64,000 nt of DNA from Streptomyces hawaiiensis. Lineage in GTDB: Bacteria > Actinomycetota > Actinomycetes > Streptomycetales > Streptomycetaceae. The DNA lies in the NCBI RefSeq assembly GCF_004803895.1, contig NZ_CP021978.1, positions 2,542,001 through 2,606,000 of the forward strand, written 5' to 3'. The notes below the pieces were generated by a model, which saw only the letters and a program-made list of their open reading frames with translations, searched no databases and was not told the origin of the DNA. The translations under genes were made by a program, and so were the position numbers. This document shows positions 39,683-47,396 of the stretch, piece by piece; within the stretch, counting starts at the first letter, position 1, and each line of letters opens with the position of its first letter.

Positions 39683-41425
39683 TCAGGCGGTGATCGCCGT
39701 CGTCCACCACACCGTGGTGTCGGCGGGCACCTTCGCCTCGTCGTCGACCTGGACGATCTCCCCGCTGGCGACCAGCACCCGGCCGTACGCCGGCATCGCC
39801 ACCGACTCGCCGGTGGTGTTCGCGACGCACACGAACTCCCCGCGCCGGAAGGCCAGCACGCCCTCGGGCGCCCGCAGCCACTCCACGGACGTGCCGGCGC
39901 CGAGGTCGGGCTGCTCGCGGCGCACCGCGAGCGCGGCCCGGTACAGCTCCAGGGTCGAGCCGGGCTCACCGGTCTGCGCCTCGACGCTCAGCTCGCCCCA
40001 GCCCTCCGGCTGCGGCAGCCAGCTGCCACCGTCACCGAAGCCGTACGACGAACCCGTCCGGGTCCACGGGATCGGCACCCGGCAGCCGTCACGGAAACCG
40101 TCCTGGCCCGCGCCCCGGAAGTACGCCGGGTCCTGGCGCACCTCGTCCGGCAGGTCGACGACGTCGGGCAGGCCGAGCTCCTCGCCCTGGTAGACGTACG
40201 CCGAGCCGGGAAGCGCCAGCATCAGCAGGCTCGCCGCCCGGGCCCTGCGCAGCCCCAGTTCACGGTCGCCGGCCAGGCGGATCTGCGTGCCGAGGCCGGG
40301 CGGGTTGGCGAAGCGGGTGGCGTGCCGGGTCACGTCGTGGTTGGACAGCACCCAGGTGGCGGGGGCACCGACCGGGCGCATGGCCTCCAGGGTGCGGTCG
40401 ATGACCTCGCGCATCTCCTCGGCGTCCCAGTGGGTGCTGAGGTACTGGAAGTTGAAGGCCTGGTGCAGCTCGTCGGGGCGGACGTAGTTCGCGGTGCGCT
40501 CGATGGTGGGGGTCCAGGCCTCCGCCACGAAGATCCGCCCACCCGTCTCCCACCACCGCCCTTCTGTCGAAGGCCCTTCGGGCCCCTTCCTTTCCGCGTA
40601 CTCGTCGAGGATGAGCCGCCACTGCCGGTAGATCTCGTGCACACCGTCCTGGTCGAAGAAGGGCATGACATCGTTGCCCAGCAGTTTCACCTGGTCATGG
40701 GATCCAAGGTCGGGCAGCCCCTCGGCCTTCACCAGACCGTGGGCGACGTCGATCCGGAAGCCGTCGACGCCCATGTCCAGCCAGAAGCGCAGGATGGAGC
40801 GGAACTCGTCGCCGACCGCCGGGTGCTCCCAGTTGAAGTCGGGCTGCTCGGGGGCGAAGAGGTGCAGGTACCACTCGCCGGGCGTGCCGTCGGGTTCGGT
40901 GACGCGGGTCCACGCCGGCCCGCCGAAGATCGACTCCCAGTCGTTGGGCGGCAACTCGCCGTTCTCCCCCTTGCCGGGGCGGAAGTGGTAGCGCTCCCGC
41001 AGCGAGGAGCCCGGGCCTTCGGCGACGGCCCGCTTGAACCACTCGTGCTGGTCGGAGGAGTGGTTCGGGACCAGGTCGACGATGATCCGCAGGCTCAGCC
41101 GGTGGGCGTCGCGGATCAGCGCGTCGGCGTGCAGGAGGTTGCCGAACATCGGGTCGACGGCGCGGTAGTCGGCGACGTCGTAGCCGGCGTCGGCCTGCGG
41201 CGAGGCGTAGAAGGGGCTGAGCCACACGGCGTCCACGCCGAGGTCGCGCAGGTACGGCAGGCGGGTGCGGACACCTTCCAGGTCGCCCATGCCGTCACCG
41301 TTGCTGTCGGCGAAGCTGCGCGGGTACACCTGGTAGATCACCGCCTCCCGCCACCAGTCGCGGCGCTTGGCGACGGCGACTGCGGACGTGGGGGTGGGGG
41401 CAGGTGCGGCTGGGTGCTGGCTCAT
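39683..41425 (-). CDS. aglA: Intracellular alpha-glucosidase AglA (GH13)
   Basis: 580 residues, no signal peptide. It releases glucose from imported maltose and maltodextrins. GH13 regions: VIYQVYPRSFADSNGDGMGD at the N-terminus, VDLVPNHSSDQHEW, catalytic Asp in [12 protein letters not shown], acid/base Glu in IFVAEAWTPT, and LSNHDVTRH. This is the GH13_30-like set used by actinobacteria. The start is ATG 41425 with AAGGA 5 nt upstream; the longer frame upstream runs through a repeat element and is not coding. It follows malG in the same direction, but hairpins and a repeat element lie between, so it may be transcribed separately. Confidence 0.93.
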   Translation of the reverse strand: MSQHPAAPAPTPTSAVAVAKRRDWWREAVIYQVYPRSFADSNGDGMGDLEGVRTRLPYLRDLGVDAVWLSPFYASPQADAGYDVADYRAVDPMFGNLLHADALIRDAHRLSLRIIVDLVPNHSSDQHEWFKRAVAEGPGSSLRERYHFRPGKGENGELPPNDWESIFGGPAWTRVTEPDGTPGEWYLHLFAPEQPDFNWEHPAVGDEFRSILRFWLDMGVDGFRIDVAHGLVKAEGLPDLGSHDQVKLLGNDVMPFFDQDGVHEIYRQWRLILDEYAERKGPEGPSTEGRWWETGGRIFVAEAWTPTIERTANYVRPDELHQAFNFQYLSTHWDAEEMREVIDRTLEAMRPVGAPATWVLSNHDVTRHATRFANPPGLGTQIRLAGDRELGLRRARAASLLMLALPGSAYVYQGEELGLPDVVDLPDEVRQDPAYFRGAGQDGFRDGCRVPIPWTRTGSSYGFGDGGSWLPQPEGWGELSVEAQTGEPGSTLELYRAALAVRREQPDLGAGTSVEWLRAPEGVLAFRRGEFVCVANTTGESVAMPAYGRVLVASGEIVQVDDEAKVPADTTVWWTTAITA

Positions 41426-41440
41426 GTCGTCCTTGATGCG

Positions 41441-41482
41441 ATGGGGGTCCCCCCGCTCGAGCGGGTTCGAGAGTGGGGGGAG
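41441..41482. repeat. Streptomyces-type intergenic palindromic repeat in the aglA leader
   Basis: It begins ATGGGGGTCC, contains the 14-nt palindrome CCCGCTCGAGCGGG (41452-41465), and ends TGGGGGGAG. I recognise the GGGGTCCCCCCGCTCGAG / GAGTGGGGG type as a dispersed intergenic element in many Streptomyces genomes. Here it lies 15 nt upstream of the aglA start. Confidence 0.65.
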
Positions 41483-41514
41483 AGGTGTGGTCATGTGAGA
41501 CGTGGGGTGGGTGA

Positions 41515-41563
41515 CGAGGCGGCCGCGGCACAGCGGGGTCGGATGGGCACCGCGGCCGCCTCG
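41515..41563 (-). terminator. Inverted repeat between malG and aglA
   Basis: CGAGGCGGCCGCGG (41515-41528) and CCGCGGCCGCCTCG (41550-41563) are perfect 14-nt arms with a 21-nt loop. Probable second stop or mRNA-end hairpin of the mal operon. Confidence 0.55.
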
Positions 41564-41584
41564 GGCTTGTGGAGTGCGGTGGGA

Positions 41585-41604
41585 CCGCGCCCCGCAGGGC
41601 GCGG
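41585..41604 (-). terminator. Hairpin right after the malG stop
   Basis: CCGCGCCC (41585-41592) pairs with GGGCGCGG (41597-41604) over 8 bp with a 4-nt loop, only 2 nt after the malG stop. It probably ends the malEFG message. Confidence 0.65.
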
Positions 41605-41606
41605 GG

Positions 41607-42515
41607 TCACCCCTTCGTGCCACCAGCGGTGAGCCCGGTCACCAGGTTCTTCTGCACGAGGTAGAAGAACAGGGCGGCCGGTATCGCGATCAGCACAGCC
41701 GTCGCGGCCATCAGGTTGCGCTGTGCGTCGTGCTCGCTCACGAACGTCTGCAGACCGACGGCGAACGTGTACTTGTCGTCGCTCAGCATGAACGTCGAGG
41801 CGAACGCGACCTCACCGAAGGCCGTGAGGAAGCTGTAGAACGCCGCGACCGCGAGGCCCGGCTTGGCGAGCGGCAGGATGAGCCGCGCGAACGTGCCGAA
41901 GGGGGTCAGCCCGTCGACGCGCCCGGCCTCGTCGATCTCGAACGGGATGGTGTCGAAATAGCCCTTCATCAGCCAGGCGCAGTACGGCACGATCGTGGTG
42001 CAGTTGACAAGGATGAGACCAAGGTAGCTGTCGATGAGCTGCAGATCCGAGAGGATCTGGTACATCGGCACGATCAGTACCGCGATCGGGAACATCTGGG
42101 TGACCAGCAGCACCCACATCAGCTTCCGGTAGCCGGGGAACCGCATGCGGGAGACGGCGTAGCCGGTGGACGCGGCGACGATGACGCCGATGAGCGTCGT
42201 GCCCAGCACCACGACCAGCGTGCTCTTCAGCCAGTCGAAGAAGCCGGTGTCCTGCAGGACGAACGCGTAGTTGTCGAACGTCATCTTGTCCCAGATGCGC
42301 CCGGGGTGGAGGTAGTCGTCCTTGTCCGGGCCGAGGGACAGGAAGACCAGCCAGGCGATCGGGAAGAGCGCGGTCAGGCTCGCGCCGATCAGCACGGCGT
42401 GCGAGGCGAGGGCGGCCGCGCGGCTCTGCTCGCCGCGCCGGCGCGTCCTGCCGGGGGCGCCCGCGGGGCGCCGCTCGGCCGCCGGGGCGGGGGTCTCGAC
42501 GGTGGTAGTACTCAT
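41607..42515 (-). CDS. malG: Maltose/maltodextrin ABC transporter permease MalG
   Basis: 302 residues with six predicted membrane segments (for example SHAVLIGASLTALFPIAWLV; STLVVVLGTTLIGVIVAAST). The cytoplasmic EAA loop that contacts the ATPase is present (EIDEAGRVDGLTPFGTFARL). The N-terminal ~40 residues are Pro/Arg-rich and cytoplasmic. It pairs with MalF to form the membrane channel. No ATPase gene is in the operon; in Streptomyces the shared ATPase MsiK is encoded elsewhere. The start is ATG with AGGAG 6 nt upstream, 14 nt after malF. Confidence 0.95.
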   Translation of the reverse strand: MSTTTVETPAPAAERRPAGAPGRTRRRGEQSRAAALASHAVLIGASLTALFPIAWLVFLSLGPDKDDYLHPGRIWDKMTFDNYAFVLQDTGFFDWLKSTLVVVLGTTLIGVIVAASTGYAVSRMRFPGYRKLMWVLLVTQMFPIAVLIVPMYQILSDLQLIDSYLGLILVNCTTIVPYCAWLMKGYFDTIPFEIDEAGRVDGLTPFGTFARLILPLAKPGLAVAAFYSFLTAFGEVAFASTFMLSDDKYTFAVGLQTFVSEHDAQRNLMAATAVLIAIPAALFFYLVQKNLVTGLTAGGTKG

Positions 42516-42529
42516 TTCGGACTCCTGCC

Positions 42530-43534
42530 TCAGATCGCGAGCTGCTGCTCGTTGCGGTTCAGCCAGCGGCGGTAGAAGGAGGTGAAGACGATCAGGATGG
42601 ACAGGAGCAGGATTCCGTAGGCGGCGGACTGGGCGTAGTCGCGCGGTTGCTGCCCGAAGCCCAGGTGGTAGGCCCACGTCACGAGGATCTGGGCGTCCGG
42701 GGCGGTGTTGCCGAACAACAGGAAGATGATGGCGAACTGGTTGAAGGTCCAGATGACGCCGAGGAGTACGACCGTCGTGCTGACGGACCTCAGACCGGGC
42801 AGGGTGACGTAGCGGAACCGCTGCCAGGCGCTGGCGCCGTCCATCTCGGAGGCCTCGTACAGGCTCGCGTCGATCGACTGCAGGCCACCGAGGAGCGAGA
42901 CCATCATGAACGGCACACCGCACCAGGTGTTGACCATGATCGCGGAGAACCGCTGCCAGAAGGTGTCCTCCAGCCACGAGGGCGTCGGCAGGTGCAGCAG
43001 TTCCAGGCCGGAGTTGATGATGCCGCCGTCGGCGAGCATGAACCGCCAGCCGAACACGGTGACGAAGGTCGGCACCGCCCAGGGCAGCACCAGGATCATG
43101 CGGTAGAGGGTGCGGCCGCGCAGCTTCTGGTTGAGCAGCAGGGCGAGGCCGAGACCGAGGCCGTAGTGCAGGGTGACGCAGGCCGCCGTCCAGAAGACCG
43201 TCCAGAGGAAGTGCGACCAGAAACGGTCGTACGCCGTGGGGCCCCACAGGATGTCGGCGTAGTTGTCCAGGCCGATGAACTTGTAGGTGGCGTCGATCTC
43301 GTTGACGCCGATCGTGCGGGCGGTGTTGAGGCTGGTGGCGTCGGTGAGCGTCAGGTACAGGCCGTACGCCAGCGGGTACAGCACCAGGACGCCGAGGACG
43401 ATCGCCACCGGGGCGACCATCGCGTAGGCGTACCAGTGCTTGTTCAGGCCGTTCCTCAGCCGCTGCACCGGTCCGGGCCGTGGTTCCCGCTCACCGCGCC
43501 GCTTGCCGGTCGCTCGGTCGATGGCGACTGTCAT
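42530..43534 (-). CDS. malF: Maltose/maltodextrin ABC transporter permease MalF
   Basis: 334 residues with six membrane segments (for example YAMVAPVAIVLGVLVLYPLA; FLWTVFWTAACVTLHYGLGL). The EAA loop reads EASEMDGASAWQRFRYVTLP. The N-terminus is short and lacks the long periplasmic loop of E. coli MalF, as is usual in actinobacteria. It is the second gene of malEFG, 109 nt after malE, across a stem-loop. The start is ATG 43534 with AGAAGG upstream. Confidence 0.95.
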   Translation of the reverse strand: MTVAIDRATGKRRGEREPRPGPVQRLRNGLNKHWYAYAMVAPVAIVLGVLVLYPLAYGLYLTLTDATSLNTARTIGVNEIDATYKFIGLDNYADILWGPTAYDRFWSHFLWTVFWTAACVTLHYGLGLGLALLLNQKLRGRTLYRMILVLPWAVPTFVTVFGWRFMLADGGIINSGLELLHLPTPSWLEDTFWQRFSAIMVNTWCGVPFMMVSLLGGLQSIDASLYEASEMDGASAWQRFRYVTLPGLRSVSTTVVLLGVIWTFNQFAIIFLLFGNTAPDAQILVTWAYHLGFGQQPRDYAQSAAYGILLLSILIVFTSFYRRWLNRNEQQLAI

Positions 43535-43590
43535 GGTTCGACACCTTCTGGAGGTTCAAGGAGGTCAGGGGGCTGCCCGGGCGCGGGCCG

Positions 43591-43635
43591 GTGGCCGCCG
43601 GTCCCCTCTCCCATGACAGGGGGTCCGGCGGCCAC
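43591..43635 (-). promoter_or_regulatory. Stem-loop between malE and malF
   Basis: GTGGCCGCCGG (43591-43601) pairs with CCGGCGGCCAC (43625-43635), and the stem continues with CCCC/GGGG after one mismatch. A hairpin here would protect the malE message end and allow more binding protein than permease, as known for malEF of E. coli. Confidence 0.7.
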
Positions 43636-43642
43636 GCGGCGG

Positions 43643-44911
43643 TCACTTGGAGAAGTCCGGCACCAGCTTGGCGATGGCGGTCTCGGCGTCACCGAGGCCC
43701 TTGTCCAGGGACTCCTTGCCGCCCGCGATCTCGATCAGCTCGTCGTCCAGCGGGGCCCACAGGGAGCTGTACTCGGGCAGCGCCGGGCGCGGCTGGGCGG
43801 AGGACAACACACCCTGGTAGCCGGCGATGCCCGGGTCGGCCTTGACCTTCGCGGTGTAGGCGTCCTCGCGGGTGGGAAGCGTGGAGTTCTTCAGCGCGAT
43901 GGTCTCCTGGGCCTTGGCCGAGGTCATGAACTTCACGAACTTCAGCGAGGCCTCCTGGTGGGCCTTGTCCGAGCCCGCGTACACGGAGAGGTTGTGGCCG
44001 CCGGTCGGGGCGCCCGCCTTGCTGGTGGAACCGGCCGGGACGGTGGCGATGCCGAGGTTGTTCTTGTCCTTGAAGGCAGAGCCCTTGTAGAAGTTCGTGA
44101 TCTCCCACGGGCCCTGGACGATCGAGGCGACCTTGCCGCTGACGAACGCCTCCTGGATGTGGGCGTAGGCGTCGGCCGTGGTGTCGGCCTTGTGCAGGCC
44201 CTTGCCGGAGAAGAGGCCCCGCCAGGTGCCGTAGGCCTTCTTGGCCTCGGGCGAGGTGACGGTGATCTTCTTGGCGTCCGCGTCCACGGTGTCGGTGCCC
44301 TCGCCGTAGAGGAAGGACTGGGCGTAGTAGGCCTGGGTGGAGCCCCAGTAGCCGTCGACGCCGGTCTTGTCCTTGATCGTGGCGGCGGCCTTCTTCAGGT
44401 CCTCCCAGGTCTTGGGGGCCTCGACGCCGGCCTTCTCGTAGAGGGCCTTGTTGTAGACGAGGGCGAGGGTGTCCGTGGTGAAGGGGACGCCGTAGGTCTT
44501 GCCCTCGTACGTGGCCTGCTGGATCAGGCTGGGCTGGAACTTGTCCTGCTCGGCGAGGGCCTCGGTGCCGTCCAGCGGCGCGAAGAAGCCCTTCTTGGCG
44601 AAGGCGGGGGTCCAGCCGACCTCGGAGCGCAGCACGTCGGGGGCGCCCTTGGAACCGGCGGCGGTGTCGAACTTGTTCTGCGCCTGGTCGAAGGGGACGT
44701 TGACGTAGTTGACCTTGATGTCCTTGTGGGCGGCCTCGAACTCCTTGACCAGGGCCTGGTACGTCGGCGCCTCGTTGGTCGCGTTGGAGGTGTCCCACCA
44801 GGTGATGGTGACCGGGCCGCCGGCCTCGTCGCCGCTGTCGCTTCCGCCGCAGGCCGTCGCCGCCAGGGCGAGGGACGCCACCAGCGCGGTGGCCGCTATG
44901 CCACGCCGCAT
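43643..44911 (-). CDS. malE: Maltose/maltodextrin-binding lipoprotein MalE
   Basis: 422 residues. Lipoprotein signal MRRGIAATALVASLALAATA then CGGSDSG, with the acylated cysteine at ~21. The mature part is a type-1 extracellular solute-binding protein (TITWWDTSNATNEAPTYQAL; DGYWGSTQAYYAQSFLYGEG). It captures maltodextrins outside and feeds MalFG. The start is ATG 44911 with GGAG 5 nt upstream. It is the first gene of malEFG and is divergent from malR; the 403-nt shared region holds several CTTGC/GCAAG repeats and a -10-like TAATCT. Confidence 0.95.
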   Translation of the reverse strand: MRRGIAATALVASLALAATACGGSDSGDEAGGPVTITWWDTSNATNEAPTYQALVKEFEAAHKDIKVNYVNVPFDQAQNKFDTAAGSKGAPDVLRSEVGWTPAFAKKGFFAPLDGTEALAEQDKFQPSLIQQATYEGKTYGVPFTTDTLALVYNKALYEKAGVEAPKTWEDLKKAAATIKDKTGVDGYWGSTQAYYAQSFLYGEGTDTVDADAKKITVTSPEAKKAYGTWRGLFSGKGLHKADTTADAYAHIQEAFVSGKVASIVQGPWEITNFYKGSAFKDKNNLGIATVPAGSTSKAGAPTGGHNLSVYAGSDKAHQEASLKFVKFMTSAKAQETIALKNSTLPTREDAYTAKVKADPGIAGYQGVLSSAQPRPALPEYSSLWAPLDDELIEIAGGKESLDKGLGDAETAIAKLVPDFSK

Positions 44912-44978
44912 GAGTTCTCCTTGAGGGTGAAAGCCCGTTCGTGCTGCCGACTGCGCCGTTGGCGGCCGGGCGTCGGTG

Positions 44979-45033
44979 AGATTAGCCGCGCTGCAACGAG
45001 TTGCGAAAGACCTTGCAGCAAAAAGTTGCAAGG
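44979..45033 (-). promoter_or_regulatory. malE promoter with tandem MalR-type operators
   Basis: On the minus strand TAATCT (44979-44984) is the -10. Two inverted repeats lie just upstream: GCAACGAGTTGC (44993-45004) and CCTTGCA-n9-TGCAAGG (45011-45033). The first overlaps the spacer, the second the -35. Both carry the TTGC/GCAA core. Confidence 0.7.
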
Positions 45034-45141
45034 GGGAGGGAAGGTTATCCCGCCGTGACCTCCCTACGGCCTCTCCTCCACCGCGCCGCAGCCCGCATAT
45101 CCAGCTGTTCGACAGCGAGTCGGACAGCTGTGCAAGACTCT

Positions 45142-45153
45142 GCAAGCACTTGC
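45142..45153. promoter_or_regulatory. Operator-like repeat upstream of malR
   Basis: GCAAGCACTTGC is an inverted repeat with 5-nt arms GCAAG/CTTGC, preceded by a further TGCAAG half (45131-45136). It lies 160 nt before the malR start and about 230 nt from malE. It probably contributes to MalR binding in the shared region. The rest of 44912-45314 shows no gene. Confidence 0.55.
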
Positions 45154-45300
45154 CATCCGGGTCCGCCGGGGGAATCATCCGTTGCGGATCGGACGCCGAC
45201 CACGAATTCCGAGGGACCGCGATGACCAAGCCACCCGCAGCGGGCCGTGCGACGGCGCGCATCAGGCGTCCCGTCGGTGTGCAAGGAGAACCCCGGCCGC

Positions 45301-45306
45301 TACAGT
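45301..45306 (+). promoter_or_regulatory. -10 box for leaderless malR (TACAGT)
   Basis: TACAGT ends 8 nt before the GTG at 45315. No ribosome site is present. Confidence 0.6.
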
Positions 45307-45314
45307 CCGGTGCT

Positions 45315-46349
45315 GTGACCACACGGCTTGCCGACATCGCTGTGCAGGCGGGGGTGAGCGAAGCGACCGTCAGCCGCGTCCTCAACGGGAAGCCGGGCGT
45401 CGCCGCCACCACCCGCCAGTCCGTGCTGGCCGCTCTCGACGTGCTGGGCTACGAACGCCCGGTGCGCCTGCGCCAGCGCAGCGAGGGGCTGGTCGGGCTG
45501 ATCACCCCGGAGCTGGAGAACCCGATCTTCCCGGCCCTGGCGCAGGTCATCGGCCAGGCGCTGACGCGCCAGGGCTACACCCCGGTGCTGGCCACCCAGA
45601 CCCCGGGCGGCTCGACCGAGGACGAGCTCACGGAGATGCTCGTGGACCGCGGGGTCGCCGGCATCATCTACGTCTCCGGGCTGCACGCGGACACCACCGC
45701 CGACATGCAGCGCTACGACCGGCTGCGCGCCCAGGGCGTGCCCTACGTGCTGGTCGACGGTTTCTCGCCGAAGGTGCAGGCGCCGTTCATCTCCCCCGAC
45801 GACCGCGCGGCGATGAACCTCGCGGTCACGCACCTGGTGTCCCTGGGGCACACCCGGATCGGTCTGGCCCTCGGGCCCAAGCGGTTCGTGCCGGTGCAGC
45901 GCAAGATCGAGGGGTTCGTGCGCACGGTGCAGGACCAGTTGGGTCTGGGTGCCGAGACCGTCGAGTCGGAGCTGGTGCAGCACTCCCTGTACACCCTGGA
46001 GGGTGGTCAGGCGGCGGCCACGGCGTTGATCGAGCGGAACTGCACGGCCGTGGTGTGCGCCAGCGACATGATGGCGCTGGGCGCGATCCGGGCGGCCCGG
46101 CAGCTGGGTCTGGACGTGCCGAAGGACATCTCGGTGGTCGGCTTCGACGACTCCCCGCTGATCGCCTTCACCGACCCGCCCCTGACCACGGTCCGCAAGC
46201 CGGTCCCGGCGATGGGGCAGGCGGCGGTGCGCACGCTGCTGGAGGAGATCGGCGGGACGCCCGCCCCGCACAGCGAGTTCGTGTTCATGCCCGAACTGGT
46301 GGTGCGCGGTTCGACCGCTTCGGCTCCGGGGGAACGCGGTCGCTCCTGA
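45315..46349 (+). CDS. malR: LacI-family maltose repressor MalR
   Basis: 344 residues, the length of MalR/Reg1 of S. coelicolor and S. lividans. The N-terminus is the LacI DNA-binding domain (TTRLADIAVQAGVSEATVSR then VLNGKPGV). The C-terminal domain is a periplasmic-binding-protein fold (LITPELENPIFPALAQVIGQ; SVVGFDDSPLIAFTDPPLTT). It should repress malEFG, amylase and probably its own gene, with maltose-derived sugars or glucose state as signals. I chose GTG 45315 because it begins the conserved domain and follows a TACAGT box; an in-frame ATG at 45222 would add a 31-residue unconserved extension. It is divergent from malE. Confidence 0.93.
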   Translation: MTTRLADIAVQAGVSEATVSRVLNGKPGVAATTRQSVLAALDVLGYERPVRLRQRSEGLVGLITPELENPIFPALAQVIGQALTRQGYTPVLATQTPGGSTEDELTEMLVDRGVAGIIYVSGLHADTTADMQRYDRLRAQGVPYVLVDGFSPKVQAPFISPDDRAAMNLAVTHLVSLGHTRIGLALGPKRFVPVQRKIEGFVRTVQDQLGLGAETVESELVQHSLYTLEGGQAAATALIERNCTAVVCASDMMALGAIRAARQLGLDVPKDISVVGFDDSPLIAFTDPPLTTVRKPVPAMGQAAVRTLLEEIGGTPAPHSEFVFMPELVVRGSTASAPGERGRS

Positions 46350-46442
46350 AGCCTGCGGCTTGATTTCGCCGTAGGACATGCGGCCCGCACGGCGCCGCGG
46401 GATGATCGGTGGGTAAGTCCTCTTCTGGCAGACTTTGCACCT

Positions 46443-47396
46443 ATGGGTGAAACGACCGTAACGAAGCCGGAGGGCATGGAAGCGGCCCTCCCGGACCCCG
46501 TTGCGGCCCATACGGGGCGTGGTCCGCTGTGCCGGCTGCGCACCCCGCGCCGGCCCCGGTTCTGGTTCGAGATCCTGCTGATCGCGGTGAGTTACTGGAC
46601 GTACTCGCTCGTCCGCAACGCCGTGCCCGAGCAGAAGGCCGAGGCGCTGCGCAACGCCGACTGGATCTGGCGGGCCGAGCACCATCTGGGCATCGCCGTC
46701 GAGGAGTCGGTCAACCACGCCGTGGACTCGGTGCATTGGCTCATCGTCGGGATGAACTACTACTACGCGACGCTCCACTTCATCGTCACGCTGGGTGTCC
46801 TGGTGTGGCTCTACCGTCGCCATCCCGGCCGCTATGCGGCAACCCGCACGGTGCTGTTCGCGACCACCGCCGTCGCCCTGGTCGGTTACTACCTGTATCC
46901 GCTGGCGCCCCCGCGGCTGATGAACGGCCGCGACTTCATCGACACGGTCATGGTCCACCAGACCTGGGGTTCGATGGCGTCCGGCGACCTGAAGCACATG
47001 TCCAACCAGTACGCCGCGATGCCCTCGATGCACATCGGCTGGTCCGTGTGGTGCGGGCTGACGATCTTCGCCCTGGCGGCGGTTCCCTGGGTGCGGGTGC
47101 TGGGTCTGCTGTACCCGGCGCTGACGCTGGTGGTCATCGTCGCCACGGCCAACCACTTCTGGCTGGATGCGGTCGGTGGCGTGCTGTGCCTGGCCTTCGG
47201 GTTCACGGTCGCGCGGCTCTGGTACGGAAGGCAGCCGTACGCGCTGCCGCGGACGGTGCCGGCGCCCAGGCCGAGTGACGCCCGGCCCGCACGGCCGAGG
47301 CATAGCGTGCCGGGCCGGTCCCGGGAGGTGTCCGCAACGTCGCGAGAGGGAGTGCCGGGTGTTGCGAGCAGGCGGGACTCCGCGGACACGACCTAG
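46443..47396 (+). CDS. PAP2-family membrane phosphatase (inositol-phosphotransferase-like)
   Basis: 317 residues with about six membrane segments (RFWFEILLIAVSYWTYSLV; TLHFIVTLGVLVWLYRRHP; ARTVLFATTAVALVGYYLYP type). The catalytic regions of PAP2 are present: PSMHIGWS and ATANHFWLDAVGG with His and Asp. The set is closest to the PAP2_3 / AUR1-like group, which act on lipid phosphates or transfer phosphoinositol. Substrate unknown. A charged cytoplasmic tail of ~65 residues ends the protein. The start is ATG 46443, 8 nt after CAGACT, so it may be leaderless. It overlaps the glnE stop by 4 nt on the opposite strand. Confidence 0.85.
   Translation: MGETTVTKPEGMEAALPDPVAAHTGRGPLCRLRTPRRPRFWFEILLIAVSYWTYSLVRNAVPEQKAEALRNADWIWRAEHHLGIAVEESVNHAVDSVHWLIVGMNYYYATLHFIVTLGVLVWLYRRHPGRYAATRTVLFATTAVALVGYYLYPLAPPRLMNGRDFIDTVMVHQTWGSMASGDLKHMSNQYAAMPSMHIGWSVWCGLTIFALAAVPWVRVLGLLYPALTLVVIVATANHFWLDAVGGVLCLAFGFTVARLWYGRQPYALPRTVPAPRPSDARPARPRHSVPGRSREVSATSREGVPGVASRRDSADTT

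Noticed and set aside
45222..45314. ATG at 45222 as malR start
   Set aside because: The added 31 residues are not LacI-like, and a TACAGT box directly precedes the GTG at 45315 where the conserved DNA-binding domain begins.
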